Part shown: piece by piece, positions 17,765 to 26,680 of the stretch | How the letters are laid out: every line of letters begins with the position of its first letter | Position numbering within the stretch: position 1 is the first letter of the stretch | Origin: Flavobacteriaceae bacterium | Lineage (GTDB): Bacteria > Bacteroidota > Bacteroidia > Flavobacteriales > Flavobacteriaceae | Direction of reading: 5' to 3' | DNA length: 64,000 nt | Assembly: GCA_030148025.1 (NCBI GenBank) | Contig: JASBUG010000041.1 | Span: forward strand, 166,566-230,565 | Position numbers and translations under genes: made by a program | Notes under the pieces: generated by a model | Database searches by the model: none | What the model was told of the DNA's origin: nothing | Seen by the model: the letters and a program-made list of their open reading frames with translations, nothing else

Positions 17765-18481
17765 CTAGTGCATAGGAACTTCAATAATTACCAGTTCAGA
17801 ATCCTTATTAGCTTTAATAGCAAAACTTTCAACTTCAGAAACACCAATGGCATCTCTACTGTTAAGTAAATTACTGTCAACTTCAATAGCACCATCAACT
17901 ACAAAAATGTAAAATCCGTTATTTTCAGATTTCGCCTTTATATTAATAGTCTTCTTAGTTTCCAGATAAGTTCTATATATGTAGGCTTGCTGATTAATAG
18001 GTAATGCGTTTTCTTCTAACTTGTCTTTTGGAGCAACTACCAACTGTAGCTTGTTATGCTTATTCTTAGATGCGAACTTTTTTTGCTCGTAATTAGGTGT
18101 AACATTCAACTCTTCTGGTACAATCCATATCTGTAAAAAGTTAACGACCTCTTTTTTACTATCGTTAAACTCGGAATGTGTTATACCAGTTCCTGCACTC
18201 ATTACTTGTATTTCATCTACTTCAATAGCACGTTTATTTGCCATACTATCTTTGTGTGTCAGAGCGCCTTGTAGTGGAATAGAAATGATTTCCATATTTT
18301 GATGAGGATGTGTACCAAACCCCATTTTGGGCTGCACTATATCATCATTTAAAACACGTAATGCTCCAAAATTCATTCGTTCAGGATTGTAATAATTTGC
18401 AAAACTAAAAGAATGGTGTGATTGCAACCACCCGTGATTTGCATATCCTCTTGTGTTTGCTTTATGAATTATTGTTTTCAT
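17765..18481 (-). CDS. Pirin family protein (YhhW-like bicupin)
   Basis: This 238-aa protein has the pirin N-terminal motif 'HHSFSFANYYNPERMNFG' and the metal-site region 'GFGTHPHQNMEIISIPL' with 'GTGITHSEFN' (His-x-His...His...Glu), all needed to bind Fe in the N-terminal cupin. Bacterial members such as YhhW oxidise quercetin; physiological substrates are mostly unknown. It is the last gene of a five-gene operon, 21 nt after another pirin. The divergence between the two pirins shows they are not a recent duplication. Confidence 0.9.
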   Translation of the reverse strand: MKTIIHKANTRGYANHGWLQSHHSFSFANYYNPERMNFGALRVLNDDIVQPKMGFGTHPHQNMEIISIPLQGALTHKDSMANKRAIEVDEIQVMSAGTGITHSEFNDSKKEVVNFLQIWIVPEELNVTPNYEQKKFASKNKHNKLQLVVAPKDKLEENALPINQQAYIYRTYLETKKTINIKAKSENNGFYIFVVDGAIEVDSNLLNSRDAIGVSEVESFAIKANKDSELVIIEVPMH

Positions 18482-18502
18482 TTTTTAATTGTTTATATAC
18501 CA

Positions 18503-19375
18503 TTAATCTCTTGGGAGAAACCCCATTTTCCCCATTTGATAATCTCTAAGTGCTTCCATAATCTCAGTTTGAGAATTCATTACATAAGGTCCCCAACTAG
18601 CAACTTTCTCATGAAATGCAGTTCCTGAAAGAAATAAAAGCTTACTCTTCGAATTAGCCTTAATAGTAATACCTTCACCATCTTGATCAAATGTTAATAA
18701 TTGATTTTGTCCATCATTTAATAGCGTATGAGTGTTAACATGAACATTACCACTCAACAAATACAATAATGATTGATGCTCTTTGGGTATGTTAAGTGAA
18801 TATTTACCATTAGGTTCAGCATCGATTAAAAATGCATTTACAGAGGTTTGAGTCACTATTTTACCTGACTTATCGTCAAGAGCACCTGCTACTACCTTAA
18901 TAGTAACTTTTTTATCGTCAGATATGACGACATCAAAATCTTCATCCCTTATATGTTGATAATTAGGTGTGATCATTTTCTTTTTGGCAGGAAGGTTTAA
19001 CCATAACTGAATTCCTTCAAGCACCCCTCCTTTTTTTACAAAATCTTTAGTTGGCCCTTCTGCATGTATAATACCTCTACCTGCTGTTGTCCATTGCACA
19101 TCTCCAGCTTTAACAACACTTTCGTTGCCCAAAGAGTCTCTATGCAATTGTTCTCCTTGTATTAAAAATGTTATAGGCTCAAAACCACGATGTGGATGCG
19201 GTCCCAAATCGAATGGGTTATTCTCTTCACTTATTTCATAAGGCCCATAATGATGCAATAACACAAATGGATCTACCATAGCTATCTCTGCCGTTGGTAT
19301 AGGTTGTCTTAATTCTACTGGCCCCATCTGTACAAGATCACTTTTACCTATATTTTTTATGGTGCTTAGTTTCAT
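18503..19375 (-). CDS. Pirin family protein
   Basis: This 290-aa bicupin has 'PHPHRGFEPITFLIQG' and 'GRGIIHAEGP', giving the His-x-His, His and Glu metal ligands in cupin 1, and a C-terminal pirin domain ending 'NSQTEIMEALRDYQMGKMG'. The frame can start at 19402, but that ATG lies at the centre of a perfect palindrome (19391-19412). ATG 19375 (MKLSTIKNIG), which matches the usual pirin N-terminus, is preferred. It follows the marR gene in the same operon and probably has its own repressor-controlled site. Confidence 0.85.
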   Translation of the reverse strand: MKLSTIKNIGKSDLVQMGPVELRQPIPTAEIAMVDPFVLLHHYGPYEISEENNPFDLGPHPHRGFEPITFLIQGEQLHRDSLGNESVVKAGDVQWTTAGRGIIHAEGPTKDFVKKGGVLEGIQLWLNLPAKKKMITPNYQHIRDEDFDVVISDDKKVTIKVVAGALDDKSGKIVTQTSVNAFLIDAEPNGKYSLNIPKEHQSLLYLLSGNVHVNTHTLLNDGQNQLLTFDQDGEGITIKANSKSKLLFLSGTAFHEKVASWGPYVMNSQTEIMEALRDYQMGKMGFLPRD

Positions 19376-19390
19376 TTTATATGTCTTTAA

Positions 19391-19412
19391 AATAGTTTCC
19401 ATGGAAACTATT
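19391..19412. promoter_or_regulatory. Perfect palindrome, putative MarR operator inside the operon
   Basis: A 22-bp perfect palindrome with core TAGTTTCCATGGAAACTA lies between marR and the first pirin gene. Its centre TTCC-AT-GGAA matches the TTCC-AA-GGAA centre of the palindrome in the operon's main promoter (20814-20831). Two matching palindromes flanking a marR gene are best read as sites for that regulator. Confidence 0.65.
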
Positions 19413-19424
19413 TGTTGAAATTTT

Positions 19425-19868
19425 TTATCTTATTTTATCCAATAGATCACTTAATTGTCCAGCTTCTTCTTCAGTAAGATTGTCAATAAAGTCAACGTTT
19501 AAATTTTCATCAATCTCACGTAATAGTTTCAAACCATTATTTGTGATATTTATATGTACCACTCTCCTATCACTAGGGCAAGCAATACGTTCAATATAGT
19601 CTTTAGCACACAACTTATCCATTAATCTGGTAGCATTAGGTGCTCTTTCTATCATGCGCTCTTTAATGGTTTGTACCTTTAAAGGTGCTTTAGCACCTCT
19701 TAAAATTCTAAGAATATTGAACTGTTGTGGAGATATTCCATAAGGCTTAAAAAACGCATTCTGCTGGCTATTGATCCAGTTAGCCGTGTAAATAATATTT
19801 AATAATGCCTTTACTCTGTTATTATCAAACCTCGAATTAATATCTTTAGAAATATCTCCCATAACCAT
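19425..19868 (-). CDS. MarR family transcriptional regulator
   Basis: This 147-aa protein carries a MarR winged helix: 'FFKPYGISPQQFNILRILRG' (helix 1 to 2), the recognition region 'ERAPNATRLMDKLCAKDYIER' and the wing 'CPSDRRVVHINIT'. One Cys sits in the linker before the wing and another in 'KLCAKD', so thiol sensing is possible but not shown. The frame extends to ATG 19901, overlapping the upstream reductase by 26 nt; ATG 19868 avoids this. It lies mid-operon with two matching palindromes around it, suggesting autoregulation. Confidence 0.85.
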   Translation of the reverse strand: MVMGDISKDINSRFDNNRVKALLNIIYTANWINSQQNAFFKPYGISPQQFNILRILRGAKAPLKVQTIKERMIERAPNATRLMDKLCAKDYIERIACPSDRRVVHINITNNGLKLLREIDENLNVDFIDNLTEEEAGQLSDLLDKIR

Positions 19869-19875
19869 ACGTTCG

Positions 19876-20406
19876 CTATAATGCCTTTTCAAATATATCA
19901 ATAGATTCTTTAAAAGCTGTATTTAATTCTTGATCTTTAATACCTTCTTCTGAGAAATTATCGCCAAAAAACGGTAATGAAAAATCTGCTACTATATTAC
20001 CGCCCATATATGGAAATCTACCTTTAGCAACTTCTAACACTGTAGCGCCTCCTCTTCCACCTGGTGATGTAGCCATAAGCAACATTGGGATATCACTCCA
20101 AAGTTTGCCATCAATTCTAGACATCCAGTCAAACAAATTTTTGAATACAGAAGCGTAAGCTCCGTTGTGCTCTGCTAAGGATAGAACAATACCGTTAGAC
20201 GATTTAATCTTCTCTAGGAAATTTTGAGCATTTGACGGGATACCATATTCTGTTTCATAATCAATTCCATACATTGGAAGCTCATATTCATTTAAATCTA
20301 ACACTTCAAGTTCTGAATTATTAACTTGTTGTGCTGCAAATGTTGCCAGTTGTTTATTAATTGAGTTTTTGCTGTTACTACCAGCAAATGCTATTATCTT
20401 TTTCAT
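19876..20406 (-). CDS. NADPH-dependent FMN reductase family protein
   Basis: This 176-aa flavodoxin-like protein has the phosphate-binding loop 'AFAGSNSKNSINKQLA', the 'YELPMY' strand and the 'SLAEHNGAYASVFKNLFDWMSR' region typical of NADPH:FMN, azo- or quinone reductases, then 'TSPGGRGGATVLE'. It probably reduces quinones or other electrophiles with NAD(P)H. It lies 4 nt after the DoxX gene and just before marR. Such reductases are common targets of MarR-type electrophile sensors. Confidence 0.85.
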   Translation of the reverse strand: MKKIIAFAGSNSKNSINKQLATFAAQQVNNSELEVLDLNEYELPMYGIDYETEYGIPSNAQNFLEKIKSSNGIVLSLAEHNGAYASVFKNLFDWMSRIDGKLWSDIPMLLMATSPGGRGGATVLEVAKGRFPYMGGNIVADFSLPFFGDNFSEEGIKDQELNTAFKESIDIFEKAL

Positions 20407-20410
20407 GTAT

Positions 20411-20770
20411 TTATTTTTTATTAATTCGTTTATTAAAATAGTATGACACTAATAACAGTACCAATGCTAGTATTGCTCCCATTTGCTCACCATCACCTAT
20501 CATATAATGTGCAAAGAATGCTAATATAAAGGCAAAAAAGAAGCCAGCATAAGCCCATTCTTTTATACTTTTAAAATTAGGATTCCAAATAGCAACCAGT
20601 CCTAAAACCTTAGCTACAGCATAAGGATAAATAATATAGGTTGGATATCCGAAGGTTTTGAACATCCCCTTTACAGCCTCATGATCAAACAGATACATAT
20701 ACACAGAAAAACACATTAAAAGTGTTAATAAACCTGTGGCTACATAAAATATAATCTTATCTCTTTTCAT
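20411..20770 (-). CDS. DoxX-like membrane protein
   Basis: This 119-aa protein has four hydrophobic helices (about 8-28, 45-60, 72-88 and 95-112) with 'KVLGLVAIW' and 'EWAYAGFFFAFILAFFAHY', the pattern of the DoxX-like (SURF4-type) family. It is the first gene of the operon and starts 23 nt downstream of a good -7 box overlapped at its -33 end by a palindrome. Its place beside an FMN reductase and pirins suggests a link to quinone or redox stress. Confidence 0.8.
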   Translation of the reverse strand: MKRDKIIFYVATGLLTLLMCFSVYMYLFDHEAVKGMFKTFGYPTYIIYPYAVAKVLGLVAIWNPNFKSIKEWAYAGFFFAFILAFFAHYMIGDGEQMGAILALVLLLVSYYFNKRINKK

Positions 20771-20792
20771 AATGTAAGTTTTAAATTCTAGG

Positions 20793-20831
20793 CAAATGTA
20801 TAAAAAATAAATTTATATTCCAAGGAATATA
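20793..20831 (-). promoter_or_regulatory. Promoter with overlapping MarR operator
   Basis: On the minus strand the -7 box TACATTTG (20793-20800) is an exact TAnnTTTG, with TTG at 20821-20823 after a 20-bp spacer. The TTG is the centre of the 18-bp palindrome TATATTCCAAGGAATATA (20814-20831). A repressor bound there would cover the -33 box of the five-gene operon. A further half-site TTTCC follows at 20832-20836. Confidence 0.7.
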
Positions 20832-20853
20832 TTTCCATGTTATATTTTAGCAC

Positions 20854-20881
20854 ACAAAAAACCACTCTAAAATAAGAGTGG
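20854..20881 (-). terminator. Hairpin terminator of the deiminase gene
   Basis: Stem CCACTCT / AGAGTGG (20862-20868 and 20875-20881) with an A-run on the left that gives the U-tract of a minus-strand transcript, 35 nt after the stop of the gene starting at 22662. Confidence 0.75.
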
Positions 20882-20916
20882 CCTTTTCAACTAACTATGG
20901 TCTAAACGACCTAAAA

Positions 20917-22662
20917 CTAATACTTAATTATTTTTTTTGTTACATCTCCAAAAGCACCTTCAAAAACAACATATAGGACTCCTTGCCATTCATTCTTTAA
21001 TTCAAGTTCTATAATACCGTTTCCACTATTTAAACTTCTATTGAACAGTTTTTGCCCTAATGTATTATAGATAGATACTTGTACATCCTCACCAATTCTA
21101 TTTAAATTAAAAGACACATTGCCTTGTGTTGGGTTAGGATATGGCGCTGAGATGTGCTTATCTGCCCATTCCTGATTTGACAACACATGAGATTCGGTGG
21201 TCCAAAACCCTTGTGGTGCCACTAATGGACGTGTGAGTGTTTTTCCAGAAGTTGCTTCTGCTTGTATATAGTATTCAATATTTGTAATACTTGCTGATAC
21301 AGGTAAATCTGCAGACCAATCATCACCGCTTACTAAAGACATAGCAACTTCGTTAAAGGTAGTGGTGCCTTCTTCTCGCCAAAATACCTTTGCTGTACTA
21401 ATTCCAGAAATATGTTTTAACATGGCATCGATAGTGATTACGGTTCCTGTATTAACATGTTCTATTGGTTGATGCACCATCCATAAAGGATCAGCAACAC
21501 CTATGGTGTGTGTAATACAATGTATTGCTCCGCTTAACGAAATAAGATTTTCTCCAGAGTTATCTACATCTATTCCAACCACATTATACCCTGGCATTAA
21601 CTCCTGATATTTGGCTATTGCAGCGGCATCTACACTTGGTCTATACGTTGGCAAAAGAATAGATTTATTTAATATTAAAGAATTACTAAAGGTTCTATAA
21701 TACCCACCACTATCTGGGTAATTACCCGATGTGCTTGGTGGAGCATCAATCCAGTTTACTTTATACGGTGTTCCAAAAGGTGATTGAAAATTATTTAATA
21801 CATACTGAATGTTTGCTTCAATTTGTGGTCCATCAGCAACACCTGTAGGATATTTACTTACCAGCAATGTTTCTTCATCAAGCAATTTCATATGCATATC
21901 TATATGGTGAATATTATCATATGGTAACGTTTCCATTTTTATGTAGTTACTAATGCCCATATAATTTTGCATGATATTATCTATTTGAGATTCTGTTTTG
22001 GCACTAACACCATATGGATTTCCTGGTTCATTTTCTTCTAGAATTAATTTTGAGGCAAAGGCATTCCCCATACCATCAGACATAAAATTTCCACCAGTAT
22101 TCACAAGATCATTTGTTCCTGTATCTGTCACATAAATAGGAACGCTTAAATGCGTAGCATGCGCCGTTGGTATAACATTATCATTAGGGCGTGGTCTATT
22201 ATAGATCCAATCTACCAATGCTCTTTGACCTACATCATTTGAATAAATGGTATTACCTGCATAATCTCGAATCCAAATACTATCAGAATTCTCATTTAGA
22301 AACGTTACATTAGTAAGGTCTACACCATTTGACGTCAAGTATGATGATACTGATGCTTGATTTTGAGTAACAATTATTACTTTACATTCGTTTACTCCAA
22401 CTTGTACAATTTGCCTTAAAATATTTTCGAAGTTCGATTTCCATGAGACTACAAGGTATTCTACTTCTTCCCATTCGGCTGAAGTTCTTACTGATCCAGA
22501 AGGCGCAGCATTTGCACTTCGTCTGCTACTAAATTGAAATTGAGAAACAAGTCCCTTTTCTTTTTTTGAAAATCCTTTAGGTAGGATTTCTTGAGCATAG
22601 TTTTGTGGTATACACAAAACAAAGACAAAAAGGACTAAGAATTTATATCTTAACCATGTCAT
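20917..22662 (-). CDS. Secreted agmatine/peptidylarginine deiminase-family protein with T9SS sorting domain
   Basis: This 581-aa protein has a signal peptide (MTWLRYKFLVLFVFVLCIPQ), a catalytic domain of the PAD-porphyromonas family (about 40-400), an Ig-like region (about 400-500) and a type A T9SS C-terminal domain (PYPNPTQG near residue 505 to 'KKIIKY'). Expected deiminase residues are visible: Asp in WIRDY (~131), His and Asp in HIDMH (~252-254) and Cys in AIHCITH (~382). The order of domains matches Porphyromonas PPAD. It may convert agmatine or peptidyl-arginine to the citrulline form outside the cell. A longer frame to 22722 would bury the signal peptide. Confidence 0.85.
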   Translation of the reverse strand: MTWLRYKFLVLFVFVLCIPQNYAQEILPKGFSKKEKGLVSQFQFSSRRSANAAPSGSVRTSAEWEEVEYLVVSWKSNFENILRQIVQVGVNECKVIIVTQNQASVSSYLTSNGVDLTNVTFLNENSDSIWIRDYAGNTIYSNDVGQRALVDWIYNRPRPNDNVIPTAHATHLSVPIYVTDTGTNDLVNTGGNFMSDGMGNAFASKLILEENEPGNPYGVSAKTESQIDNIMQNYMGISNYIKMETLPYDNIHHIDMHMKLLDEETLLVSKYPTGVADGPQIEANIQYVLNNFQSPFGTPYKVNWIDAPPSTSGNYPDSGGYYRTFSNSLILNKSILLPTYRPSVDAAAIAKYQELMPGYNVVGIDVDNSGENLISLSGAIHCITHTIGVADPLWMVHQPIEHVNTGTVITIDAMLKHISGISTAKVFWREEGTTTFNEVAMSLVSGDDWSADLPVSASITNIEYYIQAEATSGKTLTRPLVAPQGFWTTESHVLSNQEWADKHISAPYPNPTQGNVSFNLNRIGEDVQVSIYNTLGQKLFNRSLNSGNGIIELELKNEWQGVLYVVFEGAFGDVTKKIIKY

Positions 22663-22793
22663 AATTTGGTGTTTTAATAGATTTGGCACCGCTAAACTAC
22701 TCTTTTTTCGGTTATTACGCAAAATTTCGAAAGAAAAACTTTACTCTTTATTCTAATCAGTATCTTTTGTATTTTAGCACAAACTACTTATAT

Positions 22794-24425
22794 ATGGAGG
22801 ACATTAACTTCAATAAAAACGAAGATCACAATAAATTACTAGTATCAGATTTAAGGAAACGTCTAGCAAAAGTAAAACTTGGAGGCGGTAAATCTCGTAT
22901 AGAAAAACATCATGCTAAGGGTAAAATGACAGCAAGAGAACGTATCGATTTTCTATTCGACAAAAATACCAACACTGTAGAAATTGGAGGTTTTGCTGGA
23001 GATGGCATGTACCAAGAACATGGCGGTTGTCCATCTGGTGGTGTAGTTGTTAAAATAGGCTATGTAAAAGGAAAACAATGTATTGTCGTAGCCAACGATG
23101 CCACAGTTAAAGCTGGTGCGTGGTTTCCAATTACCGGAAAGAAAAATCTACGTGCACAAGAGATCGCTATTGAAAACCGTCTTCCAATTATCTATTTAGT
23201 AGATAGTGCTGGAGTGTATTTACCAATGCAAGATGAAATATTTCCTGATAAAGAGCATTTTGGTCGCATATTTAGAAATAATGCTGTAATGAGCAGTATG
23301 GGAATCACACAAATTGCAGCTGTTATGGGTAGTTGTGTTGCTGGTGGTGCTTATTTGCCTATTATGAGTGATGAAGCCTTAATCGTTGACAAAACTGGTA
23401 GTATATTTTTGGCTGGAAGTTATTTAGTAAAAGCGGCAATTGGCGAAAGTATAGATAATGAAACTCTGGGTGGCGCTACTACTCATTGTGAAATTAGTGG
23501 TGTTACCGATTATAAATCTAAAGATGATAAAGACGCTTTAAATACTATAAAAAATATTGTTGATAAGATTGGTGATTTTGATAAAGCGGGTTATAATAGA
23601 ATCTCATCACAACCACCAAAAGAAAAGGAAGAAGATATTTATGGCATTTTACCAAAATCTCGTGCAGATCAATACAACATGCATGACATTATTAAACGAC
23701 TGGTAGACAATTCAGAGTTTGAAGAATATAAAGCTGGTTACGGAAAAACTTTAATTACAGCTTATGCAAGAATTGATGGTTGGGCGGTAGGAATCATAGC
23801 AAATCAGCGTAAAGTTGTAAAAACAAAAAGAGGCGAAATGCAATTTGGTGGTGTGATCTATTCTGACTCTGCAGATAAAGCAACACGTTTTATTGCCAAT
23901 TGTAATCAAAAGAAAATTCCTTTAGTCTTTCTTCAAGATGTTACCGGTTTTATGGTAGGTAGTAAAAGTGAACATGGAGGTATTATTAAAGATGGAGCCA
24001 AAATGGTAAATGCAGTAAGTAATTCGGTTGTACCAAAATTTACTGTAATTATTGGAAACAGTTACGGCGCAGGAAATTATGCCATGTGTGGAAAAGCTTA
24101 TGATCCAAGACTAATTGTATCATGGCCAAGTGCTGAACTTGCTGTTATGAGTGGTAATTCTGCAGCTAAAGTATTATTACAAATTGAAAAAGCCTCTTTA
24201 GAAAAACAAGGAGAAAAAATTACTAAAGAACAGGAAGACGCACTTAACACCAAAATAAAATCGAAGTATGACAATCAAGTCTCTCCATATTATGCTGCTG
24301 CAAGAATATGGACAGATGCTGTAATAGATCCGTTAGATACAAGAACGTGGATCTCCATGGGTATTGAAGCAGCTAATCATGCTCCTATTGAAAAACCGTT
24401 TAACTTAGGTGTGTTACAAGTTTAA
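22794..24425 (+). CDS. Acyl-CoA carboxylase, carboxyltransferase (beta) subunit
   Basis: This 543-aa protein has two crotonase-like carboxyltransferase halves. The N half has 'GGCPSGGVVVKIG', 'VDSAGVYLPMQDE' and 'GSCVAGGAYLPIMSDEA'. The C half has 'QDVTGFMVGSKSEHGGIIKDGAKM' and 'GNSYGAGNYAMCGKAYDP'. The pattern is closest to methylcrotonyl-CoA or related acyl-CoA carboxylases. The frame runs back to 22683, but ATG 22794 is the natural start. No biotin carboxylase or biotin carrier gene is nearby, so the partner subunits must be elsewhere. The 3' end overlaps the convergent gene by 4 nt. Confidence 0.9.
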   Translation: MEDINFNKNEDHNKLLVSDLRKRLAKVKLGGGKSRIEKHHAKGKMTARERIDFLFDKNTNTVEIGGFAGDGMYQEHGGCPSGGVVVKIGYVKGKQCIVVANDATVKAGAWFPITGKKNLRAQEIAIENRLPIIYLVDSAGVYLPMQDEIFPDKEHFGRIFRNNAVMSSMGITQIAAVMGSCVAGGAYLPIMSDEALIVDKTGSIFLAGSYLVKAAIGESIDNETLGGATTHCEISGVTDYKSKDDKDALNTIKNIVDKIGDFDKAGYNRISSQPPKEKEEDIYGILPKSRADQYNMHDIIKRLVDNSEFEEYKAGYGKTLITAYARIDGWAVGIIANQRKVVKTKRGEMQFGGVIYSDSADKATRFIANCNQKKIPLVFLQDVTGFMVGSKSEHGGIIKDGAKMVNAVSNSVVPKFTVIIGNSYGAGNYAMCGKAYDPRLIVSWPSAELAVMSGNSAAKVLLQIEKASLEKQGEKITKEQEDALNTKIKSKYDNQVSPYYAAARIWTDAVIDPLDTRTWISMGIEAANHAPIEKPFNLGVLQV

Positions 24426-26623
24426 TTTACTGTAAGTTTTGCTACTGTTTGTTCGATGTTTTGTTTATCTAAACGAATTACTTTAATCTGTTTGGTTTCT
24501 CTAGATGTTCCAAAATTATTGTAAATGGTAGCTTTTATATACGTTGGAGACTCATCTTTTGAAGTTTTACCATAGTATTTCATATTAAATGTCCATCCAC
24601 CAATATCAGAATCGGTTAAATAAAATTCTTCCAATCCGTAACCAGTTTCTTTTTCTTGTTGAATTCTTTGGTAATTTTCTGTATTAGTATGAGACCATGT
24701 AAAAAATCGTTTTTGAGGATTAATAACTGTGAGATCAAATTCTGCATCCAAATCGTTCCATTCAAATATAATTCTAGATTTATAGTTTAACTTTCTGTTA
24801 TAATTATCATTAATTCCAGAAAGATCCAAGGCCTTGCCATGTTTCATTATTAAATGCTTAGCATCATTAGCAATAGTTTTCTTTAATCCAGAAGTATTTA
24901 CATTGCTTACTCCTCTATTTTTATCTAGATTGTTATACATCTTCAACGCTTCTTTAAAATTACCTACATATACTTCGGCCATTGCAACATCTCTATAAGA
25001 TCTAACTTGTTTAGGTTCTAATTTTAAAACCCGTTTAAACGATATAAGAGCTTCATCAAAATAACCATTCTCTTGTTGCTTAAATGCTAAAGCTCGTAAC
25101 ATTTTTGCATCATTAAAAGCAATTTCATAGACATTAGACAACACTCTTTTTGAAAGTAATGTATTATTCCATCCTTTGAAATAGTCGTGAACATCTATAT
25201 AGAATTCGGCATTATTTCCATGAATCTTTCTTTGCTCTAAATAACCATCAAATGCCTGTTCTATAGATGTACTTTCTTTTAAAGCTTCTATATAAGATGT
25301 ATTTGCTAATTCGGCAATATTTTCTGCATTACCAGTATATGTTGCTGTAGTTCCTAATTTAACATCTTTCTTTTTAGCCGACTTTCCTTTTACACCATTA
25401 ACAGTTGTAATAAGTAAAACACCATTTCGTCCTCTGGTTCCCCATTTATTGGTAGCCGCTAATCCCTTTAAGTAACTAACACTTACTATGGTTTCTGGAT
25501 CAATAATATTGTTATTGCCTACTCCAACAATCGTACCTCCTCTACCATATCCAAGTTCCTGCTGTTCTATTGGCACACCATCAATGACAACAATTCCGTA
25601 TTGACTAAGCGCTACAGACATATTTTTTCCTCTACCCAAGAATTGACTTATATCTACTTTTCCTGATACATCATTAGGTAAATTAAAATTTGAAAATTGC
25701 CCATTAACGCTATTTCCAAGGTTTGTAGCTGTTTTAGGCATATTTTCTTTTGAAATCGTCTCCACAGCATATCCCAGACGTTTTTTATCTACAGCAATTC
25801 CTCCTAAATTCACCACCTCTTCTTTTTCTCTTTGTCCTACAACTTCAACCTCCTCTAAAGCTTCATTAATATTGGTCATAGCAACATCAATATTCTTTAC
25901 TTTCGAGACCCTTACTCTCACCGTTTCCTTGCCCAAAAAAGTAAATACCAATACATCTCCTTCACTGGCTTCAATTTTATAAGAGCCATCTTTTGAAGAT
26001 GTGGTTCCTTCCAAACTTCTTCTGTTAATTATATCTACTCCAGGTAGCGCGTTTGCCAAATCAGTTACAATTCCAGTAACCATGCCTTCTTCTACTATTT
26101 CATCATTATTTTCAACTATATTCCTCTTCTTTGGTTTATTTATGTCGTGTGATAAGAACACAAAACTTCCTGACGATAAATCTGCCATTAATTTTAAATT
26201 AATAGCATTTGAGCTTTTTACAGAAGTAATAATGTGTATGGGTTTAGTCGTAGGAGGTTTGAACTTATTCATATTTTCAGTGCCATCAGTAAATATGAGG
26301 TACTCATCTACATTATTATTAAATAATGAAGCATAAGAAGTCGCACCATCATATATAACATCTTTCAATTCGTTTTTTAAAAAACTACAGTCGCCATTTT
26401 TTACCGTGTATTTGCCCTCTTGGATAATGTCGTTACTAAAAATCTTGAGAATAACGTCTGCCGATTGGTTCTTTTTAAAATAATTATCTAGGTATGTTAA
26501 CTCTCTATCCAAATGCCTATCCGACATAGACATAGATACATCCCAATAAATTGCGACTTTTTTCTGCGCATTTAATGGCAGAAACAGAGTTGTCACTAAA
26601 ATGAATAAGGCAAGATTTTTCAT
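24422..26623 (-). CDS. Envelope protein combining vWA, carboxypeptidase-like, TonB-plug, TPR and DUF2135-like modules
   Basis: This 733-aa protein has a signal peptide (about 1-19). A vWA-like domain follows (about 22-165) with MIDAS motif DVSMSMS at 28-34, a Thr in 'DGATSY' and Asp in 'FTDGT'. Next come a CarboxypepD_reg domain (about 180-250), a SusC-like TonB plug (about 285-415; 'GIVVIDGVPI', 'SVSYLKGLAATNKWGTRGRNGVLLITT') and TPR helices (about 500-570). A C-terminal beta domain like DUF2135 ends it ('FEWNDLDAEFDLTVINP' onward). There is no outer-membrane barrel, so it cannot be a TonB receptor. Probably periplasmic; role unknown. Confidence 0.8.
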   Translation of the reverse strand: MKNLALFILVTTLFLPLNAQKKVAIYWDVSMSMSDRHLDRELTYLDNYFKKNQSADVILKIFSNDIIQEGKYTVKNGDCSFLKNELKDVIYDGATSYASLFNNNVDEYLIFTDGTENMNKFKPPTTKPIHIITSVKSSNAINLKLMADLSSGSFVFLSHDINKPKKRNIVENNDEIVEEGMVTGIVTDLANALPGVDIINRRSLEGTTSSKDGSYKIEASEGDVLVFTFLGKETVRVRVSKVKNIDVAMTNINEALEEVEVVGQREKEEVVNLGGIAVDKKRLGYAVETISKENMPKTATNLGNSVNGQFSNFNLPNDVSGKVDISQFLGRGKNMSVALSQYGIVVIDGVPIEQQELGYGRGGTIVGVGNNNIIDPETIVSVSYLKGLAATNKWGTRGRNGVLLITTVNGVKGKSAKKKDVKLGTTATYTGNAENIAELANTSYIEALKESTSIEQAFDGYLEQRKIHGNNAEFYIDVHDYFKGWNNTLLSKRVLSNVYEIAFNDAKMLRALAFKQQENGYFDEALISFKRVLKLEPKQVRSYRDVAMAEVYVGNFKEALKMYNNLDKNRGVSNVNTSGLKKTIANDAKHLIMKHGKALDLSGINDNYNRKLNYKSRIIFEWNDLDAEFDLTVINPQKRFFTWSHTNTENYQRIQQEKETGYGLEEFYLTDSDIGGWTFNMKYYGKTSKDESPTYIKATIYNNFGTSRETKQIKVIRLDKQNIEQTVAKLTVN

Positions 26624-26643
26624 AGCTATTTTTTTGAATTACA

Positions 26644-26671
26644 TAAAGTTATAAAAAAAATAGCACTTCAA
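26644..26671 (-). promoter_or_regulatory. Bacteroidota-type promoter for the vWA/plug protein
   Basis: On the minus strand, TTG (26669-26671), 17 bp, then TAACTTTA (26644-26651). This fits TTG-N17-TAnnTTTG apart from the last base, with expected transcription start about 14 nt before the ATG at 26623. Confidence 0.5.
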
Positions 26672-26680
26672 GTTTTATAT

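Noticed and set aside
26001..26336. Plus-strand 111-aa frame opposite the vWA/plug gene
   Set aside because: Antisense shadow; the minus-strand protein has clear domains across this stretch.
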